Translations under genes and position numbers: made by a program
Shown here: positions 43,495-51,632 of the stretch, in pieces
Numbering within the stretch: position 1 is the first letter of the stretch
Layout of the letters: each line of letters starts with the position of its first letter
Notes under the pieces: generated by a model
What the model saw: the letters and a program-made list of their open reading frames with translations, nothing else
Told to the model about the DNA's origin: nothing
The model's database searches: none
IMG/VR virus record: IMGVR_UViG_3300044796_000662
Span: 124,001 to 188,000 of that record
Reading direction: 5' to 3' (one strand)
Source: a virus
Length of the DNA: 64,000 nt

Positions 43495-46400
43495 TCACGT
43501 GAACTTGTTCCGCCGGTTGTACTCGGCGATACCGTTCATGACGTGCCCTTTGATCACGTTGGCCAGCTCTTGGCCCCCAGGACCATTGACGTTGATCGAG
43601 ATGCCACCACCTCCACCACCTGCCCGCCCGATCGTCTCCTTCGGGCCCACAGACGCGAAGCCCTCGCCCGCAGGAGCGCGCATGGTCTTGGCGACGCCAC
43701 CCTGAATGCTCGTGACGTAGCCGCCCGATGCGTGCGCGGGCGCAACCGGAACAGGTCCGATGGCCTCTTGGGCAGCGTTCTTGCCGAACGTGGACATCGT
43801 GGACGCACCCGACCGGAGTTGTTCGAGCACGCCTTCCTTGCTGTCGTCCTTGTAGAGGAAGTACTCCAGGAGGGCCTCGCGGTTCGCGTCGAGAACCTGG
43901 TCGTGGCCTTCCTTCCAGAACTTGTCCTTCATGAAGGACTGGTTGATCTTGATCCCACGGATCCAAAGGACGTTGTAGAGATCGTCGATCGTCTTGCCGC
44001 TCGACATCACATCGAGCTGATCGCTGACGTTCTGGATGGTCTGGTTCGCCTGTGCCAGGGTCGGCGTCTGGTTGTTGATGGCGTCCACGACCTGCGGGAT
44101 CGGCGCCGTGTTGTCCGCCACCTTCTGCTCCGCCTGCGACTGAGCAGGGGGTCCAGCGGCGGGCGTGCCCGCACCTGCCGGGGCTCCGGTAGTGGCCACG
44201 GACGGCGCCGCGGGGCCGGCTACCCCGGGCTTGTCGTCCGAATCATCGTCCGATTCACCCATCCCTGGCTTCACCGTTCCGGGAAGACCCAGGCCACCCT
44301 TCGTGATCTTCGCGAAGCCCACCATCTTCACGAGCTGTTGCTCGGTCATGCCCGCCATGGCGCCCTTCATGAGGGACTGCATCTGCGCGGGATTGAGTCC
44401 CGCCGCATTGGAGGCGGACGTCAGGTTCGCGCCCATCCCCTCTTCCTGCAACGCCTTCTGGAGATTGTCCTTGATGTCGTCAGACAGATCCGACTTGTTG
44501 ATCGCATCCGCCTGTTGATCCGGATTGAGCGCGGCGGTGACGGACTTGAGCGCGTCGAACTGGTCGGCCGAAGAGGCGCCGCCCACCTTCTTCATGAAGG
44601 CATCGCGAAGAGCTTCGCTGGCAGTGGTCGCGTTCCCGCTCTCCGCAAGCAGCCTGCCGAGATCCTTGCTCAGAACGTCTTGCTGACCACTCAGGCTCCG
44701 GATCAGCTCCTTGTGCGCCTTGGCGGGGTCGTTCTGGTTGTTCTTGGTAGACCAGAAATCGAAGAACTCATCCAGAGTCGAGCTGACCTGTTCAAGAACC
44801 TTGTACAGGTAATTCATGATCCCATCGACGACGAGATCCAGCTTGTCACCGAGCTTCGACGTGAGCTTCGTCTGTTGCTTGGCGTAGTTGATCTCCTTCT
44901 GCGTGTCGGCGAGCGCTTGCTGTTGCGTCTCGTCCATCGCAGCGATGATCTTCTGATCGTTGACCTTGGACTCGTCGCCCACCGTATCGGCGGTGATGCC
45001 GAGTTCCTGCATGCGCTTGACCATCTGCGCCTGCTCGGGGGACGGGTTCGGGTTCGCGAACGCCGCCTTCATCTCGTCGCGCTGCTTGTCGATCGCCTTC
45101 TCCAGCTTGACCGCCTGATCGAACTGGTCCTGGGAGATGTTGGCCGCCTTACGTGCAGCGAACGCCTGGATGCCCACCATGTCCGAAAGCTTCTTGCCCC
45201 CGCCGAACTTCTGAAGAGCAGCCTTCGTCGCGGTTACGGCACCCGCGGCACTGAGGTTCTGCATGGCCTCGGCTACGCCCACCATGCCGCCCTGCTGGAC
45301 TCGCTTGTAGTCCATCTCGATCGAGGTGATGGCCTCGTTGAGCGGACCCGAGAGCTTCTTGCCGCTCTTGGCCGACGCATCGGCCAGTGCCTTCTCCAGG
45401 GACTTGCCGCCGTCCTTGCCCGCCTTGGCCATCGCATCCTGGAACTCTTGAGCGTTCAGGCCGATGGTGCTCTGCACCTGCGTGCTGAGGGCACGGGTCT
45501 TGTCCTCAAGGTCATCGGTCACGACCTTGGCGGCCTTACCGACGCCGAGGATGGCAACCTGACGGATGCGGTCTTCCTCGCTCATGCCCTTGTACATGTT
45601 GACGAGGGTGCCCATGAACTTCTGTGCTTCGCGCGGGTTCATCTGCTTGCCCATCAGCTTGAGCAGAGACGTCGCCTGATCGATGCGAGTGTTGTAGAGG
45701 TTCAAGTCTGCGGAGACGCCACGGATGATGGCGAAGAACTTGTTGGACGCGATGCCCGAGTCCGCGGCCGAGTCCGCGGCCGCACGGCTCATCTTGGACA
45801 TCGAGAGCATCGTAGAGTCGAAGCTCTGGCCCATGTCGCGCATGGCCTCGCTCTGGAACTGCGTGATCTCCTGGAGGCTCACACCCCAGTTGCGAGAGAA
45901 GGCCACCGCGACGTGAACGGCGTCACCCCAGTCCTGAACCTGACCCGTCATTCCCGAAGCCGAGTCCTTGGCGGACTTGAACTCCCGCTTCATCGTCTTG
46001 AGGTCCACACCCTCTTGGAAGAGCGTTTGCTCGAATTGCTTGTGCTCTTGCGCAGTGATGCCCCACTGCATGTTGTCGTTGATGTCGAAGGCCGAGTCGC
46101 GCATCTTGTCGAGCGTCGCACTCAGGCTCTTGTACGCCTTGTCGGCGTCCATGCCGTTGGCGTAGAGAATCGCAGAGGTGTCCGCGCTCGCCAGCACTTC
46201 CTTGTTGAAGTCCTTGGCCTGTCCTTCGATCTGCATGAAGAGCTTGACGAGCATCCCCGCAATGTCAGCCACACCTCCAAGAGCGGGGCCCATCTTCGAG
46301 AACGCGCTCGTGAGCCCGCCGATACCCTCGGTGAGCTTGCCGACGCCCTTCATGAGGCCGCCCATGGCACCCAAACCAATGGCGCCCGCTTTGCCCCCGG

Positions 46401-47034
46401 CCCCGCCCTTGCCCCATAGCTTCCCGGCCTTCTTGAAGGTCAGGTCGCCCATGTGCCACATCTTCTTGCCGCTGACTCTGAAGACCTTGCCGATGGTGTT
46501 TTCGAGGATCTTGGCCGCAAACGAGAAGCCCTCGGAGAGCGTCTTGACCGCCTCCGTGACAGCGCCCTCAAGATCCTTGCGGAGCAACGCTCCGCCGACC
46601 TTGAACGCTCCGGTGAGTATCTGACCCGTTCCGTGGCTGGTCGCCGCCCCGCCCTTGGAGACCGCGCCGGCGATCTTGCCGCCCACGCCAGCCTTCTGAG
46701 CCGCCGAACGAAGGCGCTTGTACTCGGCGACCGTCTCCTGGATCTTCTTCTTCTCCGCGCCGGTCGCGTGGAGCATCTTCTCTTGCTGACGACCGATGAG
46801 GACGTTGTACTTGTGGACCTTCTGGTAGCCAGTGACGACGTCCTTGATCCTCCGGGTCATGCCGCGAAGGTTCACGTCCGAGATCTTCTTGAGCGCCTTG
46901 CTGAAAAGCTGCGCTGCACGGCTCGTCTGCTTGAACCCTTGCTGCGTACGCAGGTTGAGGTTCTTGAAGTCCTTGAGCGCTGCCTGCGTCTCAAGCTGTA
47001 GCTTTACTTGCAGTACCTCTTGTTCCGTGGGCAT
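43495..47034 (-). CDS. Tail tape measure protein, 1179 aa
   Basis: It is a long, helix-rich protein, basic in its first 130 residues (KALKKISDVNLRGMTRRIKD). Hydrophobic Gly/Ala segments follow (GAIGLGAMGGLMKGVGKLTE, residues about 215-260), then long coiled-coil stretches and a Pro/Ala-rich linker near 920-955 (PSVATTGAPAGAGTPAAGPP). The last 60 residues are glycine-rich (GRAGGGGGGISINVNGPGGQ). Length, composition and position between the chaperone pair and hub genes are typical. At roughly 0.15 nm per residue, 1179 residues would set a tail of about 175 nm, an inference from the usual rule. No peptidase motif was spotted. Confidence 0.9.
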   Translation of the reverse strand: MPTEQEVLQVKLQLETQAALKDFKNLNLRTQQGFKQTSRAAQLFSKALKKISDVNLRGMTRRIKDVVTGYQKVHKYNVLIGRQQEKMLHATGAEKKKIQETVAEYKRLRSAAQKAGVGGKIAGAVSKGGAATSHGTGQILTGAFKVGGALLRKDLEGAVTEAVKTLSEGFSFAAKILENTIGKVFRVSGKKMWHMGDLTFKKAGKLWGKGGAGGKAGAIGLGAMGGLMKGVGKLTEGIGGLTSAFSKMGPALGGVADIAGMLVKLFMQIEGQAKDFNKEVLASADTSAILYANGMDADKAYKSLSATLDKMRDSAFDINDNMQWGITAQEHKQFEQTLFQEGVDLKTMKREFKSAKDSASGMTGQVQDWGDAVHVAVAFSRNWGVSLQEITQFQSEAMRDMGQSFDSTMLSMSKMSRAAADSAADSGIASNKFFAIIRGVSADLNLYNTRIDQATSLLKLMGKQMNPREAQKFMGTLVNMYKGMSEEDRIRQVAILGVGKAAKVVTDDLEDKTRALSTQVQSTIGLNAQEFQDAMAKAGKDGGKSLEKALADASAKSGKKLSGPLNEAITSIEMDYKRVQQGGMVGVAEAMQNLSAAGAVTATKAALQKFGGGKKLSDMVGIQAFAARKAANISQDQFDQAVKLEKAIDKQRDEMKAAFANPNPSPEQAQMVKRMQELGITADTVGDESKVNDQKIIAAMDETQQQALADTQKEINYAKQQTKLTSKLGDKLDLVVDGIMNYLYKVLEQVSSTLDEFFDFWSTKNNQNDPAKAHKELIRSLSGQQDVLSKDLGRLLAESGNATTASEALRDAFMKKVGGASSADQFDALKSVTAALNPDQQADAINKSDLSDDIKDNLQKALQEEGMGANLTSASNAAGLNPAQMQSLMKGAMAGMTEQQLVKMVGFAKITKGGLGLPGTVKPGMGESDDDSDDKPGVAGPAAPSVATTGAPAGAGTPAAGPPAQSQAEQKVADNTAPIPQVVDAINNQTPTLAQANQTIQNVSDQLDVMSSGKTIDDLYNVLWIRGIKINQSFMKDKFWKEGHDQVLDANREALLEYFLYKDDSKEGVLEQLRSGASTMSTFGKNAAQEAIGPVPVAPAHASGGYVTSIQGGVAKTMRAPAGEGFASVGPKETIGRAGGGGGGISINVNGPGGQELANVIKGHVMNGIAEYNRRNKFT

Positions 47035-47037
47035 CTG

Positions 47038-48342
47038 TTATCTCCCCTTGCGGAACGTCGGGGGCTTCGCCGCAGACGCCGGGATACTGGGTTGAACCTC
47101 TTGGGGAGGCTGGATCCCCAAACGCGCCATGCGCCGTTCGAACTGCTCATCATGCAGCTCGGGCCAAGTCATCCGCTTCGCATCGGATTGTGCCTCGTAC
47201 TGCTTGTGTCGAACCATGCGCTCCCGGACCTCGACGGGGGTCAGACCCGTCATGTCTGTGCCTCCGACAAGTGCTTTCCCGTCGAACTCCTCTTCGCGGG
47301 CCTTCGCCATGGCGGTCAGTTCTTCACGACGATCTTCGTAGCCCTTTCGGATCTTCGCCTCGGACTGCTCCACGATGATGTCGTGCCAGTCTTTCTCACC
47401 GCGAAGGTCGCTGTCGAGCTGCTTGATCAGCTCCTCGGTCGTGCGTGCGGCAACCCAGACCGCCCCGTCCTTGAGCAGCTTGGGGCGCATAGGCTCCCCA
47501 AGTAGGACATGCCGCAGAAGCTCGTCCTTGCGGGAGATCAGCTCTTCACGCTCTTGCTTTCGGCGCTGGTTGTCCTGGTTGTAGATCTTCGAGACACCCT
47601 TGCCCGCGCTGCACGACCCAATGAACTTCGCGTGATCCCAGCGGTGCTCCAAGTCCTCTCGGAGATCCTCGAAGCGGTTGAGGGCACGCCAGATAAGCTG
47701 CGCCCAGTTCAGCCCGAGCTGCGATGTTCCTGCGATCCCCGTCATGGCCGTCGAGGTCATGTCGATGTTCTGGACCTGGAACCAGCGGTAGCGGGACTGC
47801 TTCTCGGTCACGTAGCACTCCGTCAAGGTGACCGCGTTGCTGGCGCGACGGTTGATCTCGCTGAGGTGGCGGACGATACGCTGCTTGACCGACAGGTGGA
47901 AGTCCCCGAACGTCTTGGCCAGAACCGAGATGAAGTGGTCCCGGTTCGGCAGCACGTTGACGCCGTCCACCATGAGGACGCCGTAGGCCAGGAACATGTC
48001 CCAGAAGCGCTGCGACGGCTGACCGTTCTTCGTGTGACCCCCAGACATGCGGATCAGCTCGAACTCGTGATGGTTGAGAGACTTGAAGACGAAGTGCACG
48101 TCGTTGATCTCGGCGCTCTGCGTCAGGAAGCCGCGATAGAGAAGCGACTCGACGTCCTTGTAGACCTCGGGATTGACCTCCGGTTCACGAGGAGCTTCGA
48201 CTCGCTTCTCTTCGTCCTTCTCAAGCTGGTCCAGTTCCGCTTGCTGCCGATCGTAAGGCGTAGCACTAGCGGGCCGATCGAACTCGGTCCGACCATGGAG
48301 CCTGGCCTGCTCCTCCCGATAGCTACGAGCGGCTTGCGGCAT
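47038..48342 (-). CDS. Candidate tail assembly chaperone 2, 434 aa
   Basis: It lies 3 bases upstream of the tape measure start, where the second tail assembly chaperone normally sits. It is helical and charged: QQAELDQLEKDEEKRVEAP, VYKDVESLLYRGFLTQSAEI and FGDFHLSVKQRIVRHLSEIN. Near the end it carries RKQEREELISRKDELLRHVL and YEDRREELTAMAKAREEEF. It has its own ATG, and I see no overlap or slippery heptamer joining it to the upstream gene. It is longer than classical gpT-type chaperones. The assignment is by position; a structural role is an alternative. Confidence 0.6.
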   Translation of the reverse strand: MPQAARSYREEQARLHGRTEFDRPASATPYDRQQAELDQLEKDEEKRVEAPREPEVNPEVYKDVESLLYRGFLTQSAEINDVHFVFKSLNHHEFELIRMSGGHTKNGQPSQRFWDMFLAYGVLMVDGVNVLPNRDHFISVLAKTFGDFHLSVKQRIVRHLSEINRRASNAVTLTECYVTEKQSRYRWFQVQNIDMTSTAMTGIAGTSQLGLNWAQLIWRALNRFEDLREDLEHRWDHAKFIGSCSAGKGVSKIYNQDNQRRKQEREELISRKDELLRHVLLGEPMRPKLLKDGAVWVAARTTEELIKQLDSDLRGEKDWHDIIVEQSEAKIRKGYEDRREELTAMAKAREEEFDGKALVGGTDMTGLTPVEVRERMVRHKQYEAQSDAKRMTWPELHDEQFERRMARLGIQPPQEVQPSIPASAAKPPTFRKGR

Positions 48343-48345
48343 GGA

Positions 48346-49497
48346 TCAGCGCTGCGGGCGGAACTTGGGGTTGATGCCGCCTGCTGGCCTCGGTTCGAGG
48401 ATGCTTGCGAGGCCCCTCGGGTCCGTGTGCTGTTGTCCACGCTGCGCCAAAACCGGGGTAGGCGCCCTCTCTGCGGGCGATACGAACGTCCCCGGCGGAG
48501 CGTTGGGGGGTGCCACCATCCCGGGCGGAATGACCGCCTGGGGAGGCGCTGCGCGAAGGGCCTCATCGATCATGGCGGCCTCGGCCGGGATGCGGCCAGC
48601 GACTACGGGCGGCCCGGTCATGGCTGGTGGAGCAACCGGAGGCGGACTGACGTACTGCGGCGCAGACGTTGCCGGCTCACGAACCTCAATCGGAGCCTTC
48701 GGCATCTCGGGGATGGGCACCGGCTGTTGGTTCATGGGCACCCGCTGCCTCATGATGTTGGCGACGTTCTGGATGGGGTCCGCCTTCTCGGCGACCGGAC
48801 CACGAGTCGGGGTCGGTGCGGGAGCCTGAACCGGAGGCGGGGCTGCCTGCGGAGCTTCCGCAGCCGGAGCCGGCTGGGGGTCGGAATGCCGCTGGTCGAA
48901 CTCCCGCAACATCTCCGTGTCCTGCGGCGTCGTGTAGAACGTGTACCCGTTCTCGTGCAGGATCGCTTCGAGGATGGGCGGCGGAACCTCCGCTTCCAGT
49001 TCCTTCAGCTCGCCGAGGATGCGGCGGTACTTCTCCTCCGCGCTCTCCTCCGCGACGACGAAGTGCACACCCTCTTTGGCCTTGTTCTCGGCGAGCTGCA
49101 CCGCGTCCGTGAACTTCCGGTACGCCGTGAAGATCGCTTCCTTACTCCACGTCGCCAGGACGTTCTTGCGGAGCCAGTCGTGCACCTCACGCTTGACAGT
49201 GCGCATCTGTGCCCGATTCTTGGGGTCGGGCTCCTCGACCTCTACGAAGTCAGCTTCACGGAGATCGACGCCGTTGATCTCGACGATCGAACGGCAGACG
49301 TGCCCCTCTTGCCACTTGTTGAGGTACGCCAGATCTTCCAGGTCTTTGCATTCCTGGACGACGGCCTCGTATTCGTCGGGACGGAGGTTGCGAAGAACAA
49401 CCTCACAGTCCCCGACCTTGAACTTCTCTTCGACGAGCCCGACAGCCTTTGCTTGCTGAAGAGCCTCGGTGAGGTGCTTTGCGGATACGACTCCCAT
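48346..49497 (-). CDS. Candidate tail assembly chaperone 1, 383 aa
   Basis: Residues 1-190 are a compact charged domain: FKVGDCEVVLRNLRPDEYEA, DLEDLAYLNKWQEGHVCRSI and VEINGVDLR. This has the flavour of chaperones encoded between tube and tape measure, where an R.L..dEy..i motif is common. Residues 190-383 are a long Pro/Ala-rich tail (PAPAAEAPQAAPPPVQAPAP). AAGGAG lies upstream (about 49504-49509), seven bases from the ATG, as a good ribosome binding site. It is followed by a 3-base gap to the 434-residue gene. The long disordered tail is unusual for a chaperone. Confidence 0.6.
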   Translation of the reverse strand: MGVVSAKHLTEALQQAKAVGLVEEKFKVGDCEVVLRNLRPDEYEAVVQECKDLEDLAYLNKWQEGHVCRSIVEINGVDLREADFVEVEEPDPKNRAQMRTVKREVHDWLRKNVLATWSKEAIFTAYRKFTDAVQLAENKAKEGVHFVVAEESAEEKYRRILGELKELEAEVPPPILEAILHENGYTFYTTPQDTEMLREFDQRHSDPQPAPAAEAPQAAPPPVQAPAPTPTRGPVAEKADPIQNVANIMRQRVPMNQQPVPIPEMPKAPIEVREPATSAPQYVSPPPVAPPAMTGPPVVAGRIPAEAAMIDEALRAAPPQAVIPPGMVAPPNAPPGTFVSPAERAPTPVLAQRGQQHTDPRGLASILEPRPAGGINPKFRPQR

Positions 49498-49676
49498 CCT
49501 CGATCTCCTTGTCCATTTTGTTTGGACGCGACCTAGAGGATGGCGACGGATAGGCGAGAGCGAATCTACATCTGGATCCGAGTCCCACTACAGGGAGACA
49601 GGAGCCATGTGCATTTGGTCTGATCTGGTCCGATTTACATCTTGGATCGCGTCGCCGTCTCAGGCTGCGTGCCCGA
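49498..49676. promoter_or_regulatory. 179-base intergenic region between tail tube and chaperone genes
   Basis: There is no gene here. Two direct repeats are visible on the plus strand: CTACATCTGGATCCGAG (49566-49582) and TTTACATCTTGGATCGCG (49634-49651). A related string lies at 60918-60936 in the gap upstream of the sheath gene. A short hairpin GTCCA-TTTTGTT-TGGAC lies near 49512-49528. The repeats may be a promoter, an operator or an RNA-processing site for the chaperone and tape-measure transcript. Confidence 0.35.
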
Positions 49677-50426
49677 TCACACGTTCGGTGGGACCGGAAT
49701 GACCGCCGCGCTGTTGCTTGCGAAGCGGAGCGAGAAGCCCGAACCCGCCTGTCCGTTGGACGAGATGGGAGCGAGGCCCGTGTCGATGAACTCCCCGTAC
49801 TGGGAGAAGCCGTCGATGACGTCAGAGACCTTGACCGAGGAGTTCTCGGCCACCATCGCTGCGTCCGACGTGTAGCTGGCGTTGTACGACTCGAACCAGC
49901 AACCCTCGAAGAAGGTGTACAGCGACTTGACCGCGATGATCGGGGTGGTCGCCGGGTTGAAGATGAACTGCTGCGAGGGCGAGTTGCCGTTGGGGGACGA
50001 CGCGGGCTGCGCGTTCGGTCCAGCGCCGACGTCCTGTTGGACGCTGATCTCGCTGATCACCAGCTCTTGCTTGATGTCGAACGGCCAGCGGTGGTGCTTG
50101 AGCGAGCGGGCGATGCCGTCGATCCCTGCCTTGTAGCCCACCGTCTGGAAGATGTTGGCCGTGTAGAGCAGGGTCTTGTTGAGCGTGAGCGTCATCGGCT
50201 CAGTGACGCCGGGCACCAGCTCGGCGATCTGATCACCGAAGCCGACACCACGCACCGGGTCGATCGTACGAGACTCGTCAGAGCCGAACTCGGAGATCGC
50301 GCCGATCTGCACGAACCCCTGTCCGCCCACGGAGTAACCGTAGACCTTGTTCTTCTGGGAGACGGCTGCGCGCGTGTTCGGCGCAGTCCCCATCCTGTAG
50401 ATGTAGTTCGTGGTCGTGACCGGCAT
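49677..50426 (-). CDS. Probable tail tube protein, 249 aa
   Basis: It is a single-domain beta-rich protein of the size of contractile tail tubes (150-250 residues). Recognisable lines are YGYSVGGQGFVQIGAISEFG, RTIDPVRGVGFGDQIAELVP, GVTEPMTLTLNKTLLYTANI and SLKHHRWPFDIKQELVISEI. It also has a GCWFESYNASYTSDAAMVAE segment. The gene lies just upstream of the chaperones and tape measure, the standard tube position. Tube protein rings surround the tape measure and carry DNA through the sheath. The sheath gene is separated from it by the helicase group rather than adjacent. GAGGGG precedes the start. Confidence 0.7.
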   Translation of the reverse strand: MPVTTTNYIYRMGTAPNTRAAVSQKNKVYGYSVGGQGFVQIGAISEFGSDESRTIDPVRGVGFGDQIAELVPGVTEPMTLTLNKTLLYTANIFQTVGYKAGIDGIARSLKHHRWPFDIKQELVISEISVQQDVGAGPNAQPASSPNGNSPSQQFIFNPATTPIIAVKSLYTFFEGCWFESYNASYTSDAAMVAENSSVKVSDVIDGFSQYGEFIDTGLAPISSNGQAGSGFSLRFASNSAAVIPVPPNV

Positions 50427-50447
50427 GACTGCTTACCCCTCGTCCCT

Positions 50448-51413
50448 TCAGACCTTCGCCGAAGCGAAGAGCCCGTGGATGTACTGAGCTTGCTTGGCGA
50501 GAGCCGTCAGGTCCTTGGCGACCCAGGGCTGCGCGAGATCGACGTTGTTGACGATCTCGGTCACGCGCGACGCGATGGCATAGAGGTCTTCCTTCGCCTT
50601 GGACGCGTTGAACTTGCGACCTGCCGTCACGAGGGCATCGACCTTGACGCTCGTCTCCTCGACCGTGTTGATGATCGAGTCGGCGAGGCCGGTGTTCTGC
50701 TTGAGGCTTTCGAGCGAAGGCTGAGCCGCGGGTGCCGCAGCAGCCGGGGCGACCTCAGCGGCCGTCTTCGGGGCGTAGACCGGGGTGGTCGAGGGCTCCG
50801 GAGCGTAGACCGACTTGGTCGAAGGGCTGGCCGTCTCCACCTTCACGCCCTGCGCACTTCCGTGCGTGGCGCTCGCGGGGAGCTTCTGGCCTGCGTCTGC
50901 CGTGTCCACGACAGGCTTCGAGTCGATGTACCACGCGTCGTTCTTGCTCTGGTCACCCGGGTCGTAGAAGTGCAGCCCGCCGACCAGTGAACGAAGCTCA
51001 CTGTGCAGCTTCGGAGCGATCAGTTGTCCTGAGGCGTGCTTGTCGAGCAGGGTAACAACCCCCTCGATCTTCCCGAGCCTCTCCAGGAGCGTCTTTGCGT
51101 CAGCCATGGCTGGTCCTTCCCTCGTCGAGGTTCGATCTGAGCGCGGGATAAGAGAACTAGTGAAGTCCCCAGCGGTACCCCACCTGGATACATGGGGCTT
51201 CAAAAGCTCTCCCATAGCGTCCAGGTCCACCGTAACTACGGCCGAACCGCCTTGGTTGAAGGCGTCGAGCACCTTACGTGCGAACCGCAAGGGGGTCAGC
51301 TCTGTCACGAACTTCAGCATCGAGACTGGGCCCAGCATCATCCGCTGGCCACCCGGCAGGGTCACGAAGTCTCGCAGACCATCCGTTCCGATGGTGACAA
51401 TCGCCTTCCGCAT
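50448..51413 (-). CDS. Unknown structural-region protein with nested start, about 321 aa
   Basis: The frame opens at a GTG (51434), with an ATG at 51413 (MRKAIVTIGTDGLRDF). The ATG follows a 9-base stem-loop that holds its only weak ribosome binding sequence. A third start, ATG at 51107 (MADAKTLLERLGKIEG), has a good GAAGGA-type site. Two products may therefore be made: about 321 residues, or 219 residues lacking the first domain (TLPGGQRMMLGPVSMLKFVT). A Pro/Ala-rich linker (VYAPKTAAEVAPAAAAPAA) precedes a helical C-terminal domain (LYAIASRVTEIVNNVDLAQP). No family is recognised. The gene lies directly before the tube gene. Confidence 0.6.
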   Translation of the reverse strand: MRKAIVTIGTDGLRDFVTLPGGQRMMLGPVSMLKFVTELTPLRFARKVLDAFNQGGSAVVTVDLDAMGELLKPHVSRWGTAGDFTSSLIPRSDRTSTREGPAMADAKTLLERLGKIEGVVTLLDKHASGQLIAPKLHSELRSLVGGLHFYDPGDQSKNDAWYIDSKPVVDTADAGQKLPASATHGSAQGVKVETASPSTKSVYAPEPSTTPVYAPKTAAEVAPAAAAPAAQPSLESLKQNTGLADSIINTVEETSVKVDALVTAGRKFNASKAKEDLYAIASRVTEIVNNVDLAQPWVAKDLTALAKQAQYIHGLFASAKV

Positions 51414-51434
51414 GTGCGCTCTATCAGAGCGCAC
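51414..51434. promoter_or_regulatory. Perfect 9-base stem-loop before start of the 321-aa gene
   Basis: GTGCGCTCT and AGAGCGCAC pair completely around a 3-base loop. On the minus strand the structure ends directly against the ATG at 51413. No T-run follows on either strand, so it is not an intrinsic terminator. A translational control element or RNA-processing site is likely. Confidence 0.6.
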
Positions 51435-51445
51435 GAAAGGAAACG

Positions 51446-51613
51446 TCAGTCTGCGTCTAGCGCTTCGTCATCAAGCCCGAGGTGGTCGAAGTCGGGAGGG
51501 GGCGATGGGATAGTGTCTCTCCGCCCCTCTTCCACCATCTCTTCGAAGTCCTCGAAGTGGTCGAACACGGGGTGGTCTACGCTGAGCAACTCGTCGATGA
51601 CGGGGACTGCCAT
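51446..51613 (-). CDS. Small acidic protein, 55 aa
   Basis: This open frame begins at ATG 51611-51613 with AGGAAG about six bases upstream (51620-51625). It encodes a protein of 55 residues, 18 of them Asp or Glu (VFDHFEDFEEMVEEGRRD, then PDFDHLGLDDEALDAD). It fills the gap between the 284-residue gene and the stem-loop. Small acidic phage proteins often bind or mimic nucleic-acid-binding partners, or serve as scaffold. No family is recognised and the role is unknown. The ribosome binding site, the fit to the gap and the unbroken gene chain are the evidence for coding. Confidence 0.65.
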   Translation of the reverse strand: MAVPVIDELLSVDHPVFDHFEDFEEMVEEGRRDTIPSPPPDFDHLGLDDEALDAD

Positions 51614-51632
51614 GTTCTGCTTCCTGTACCCG

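Noticed and set aside
43543-46419. 958-residue plus-strand open frame opposite the tape measure
   Set aside because: It has a Leu/Arg/His-rich antisense composition. The opposite frame has a tape-measure-like composition and fits the gene order.
48340-48400. Programmed -1 frameshift between the two candidate tail chaperone genes
   Set aside because: The frames do not overlap usefully, the second has its own ATG, and I see no slippery heptamer near the junction.
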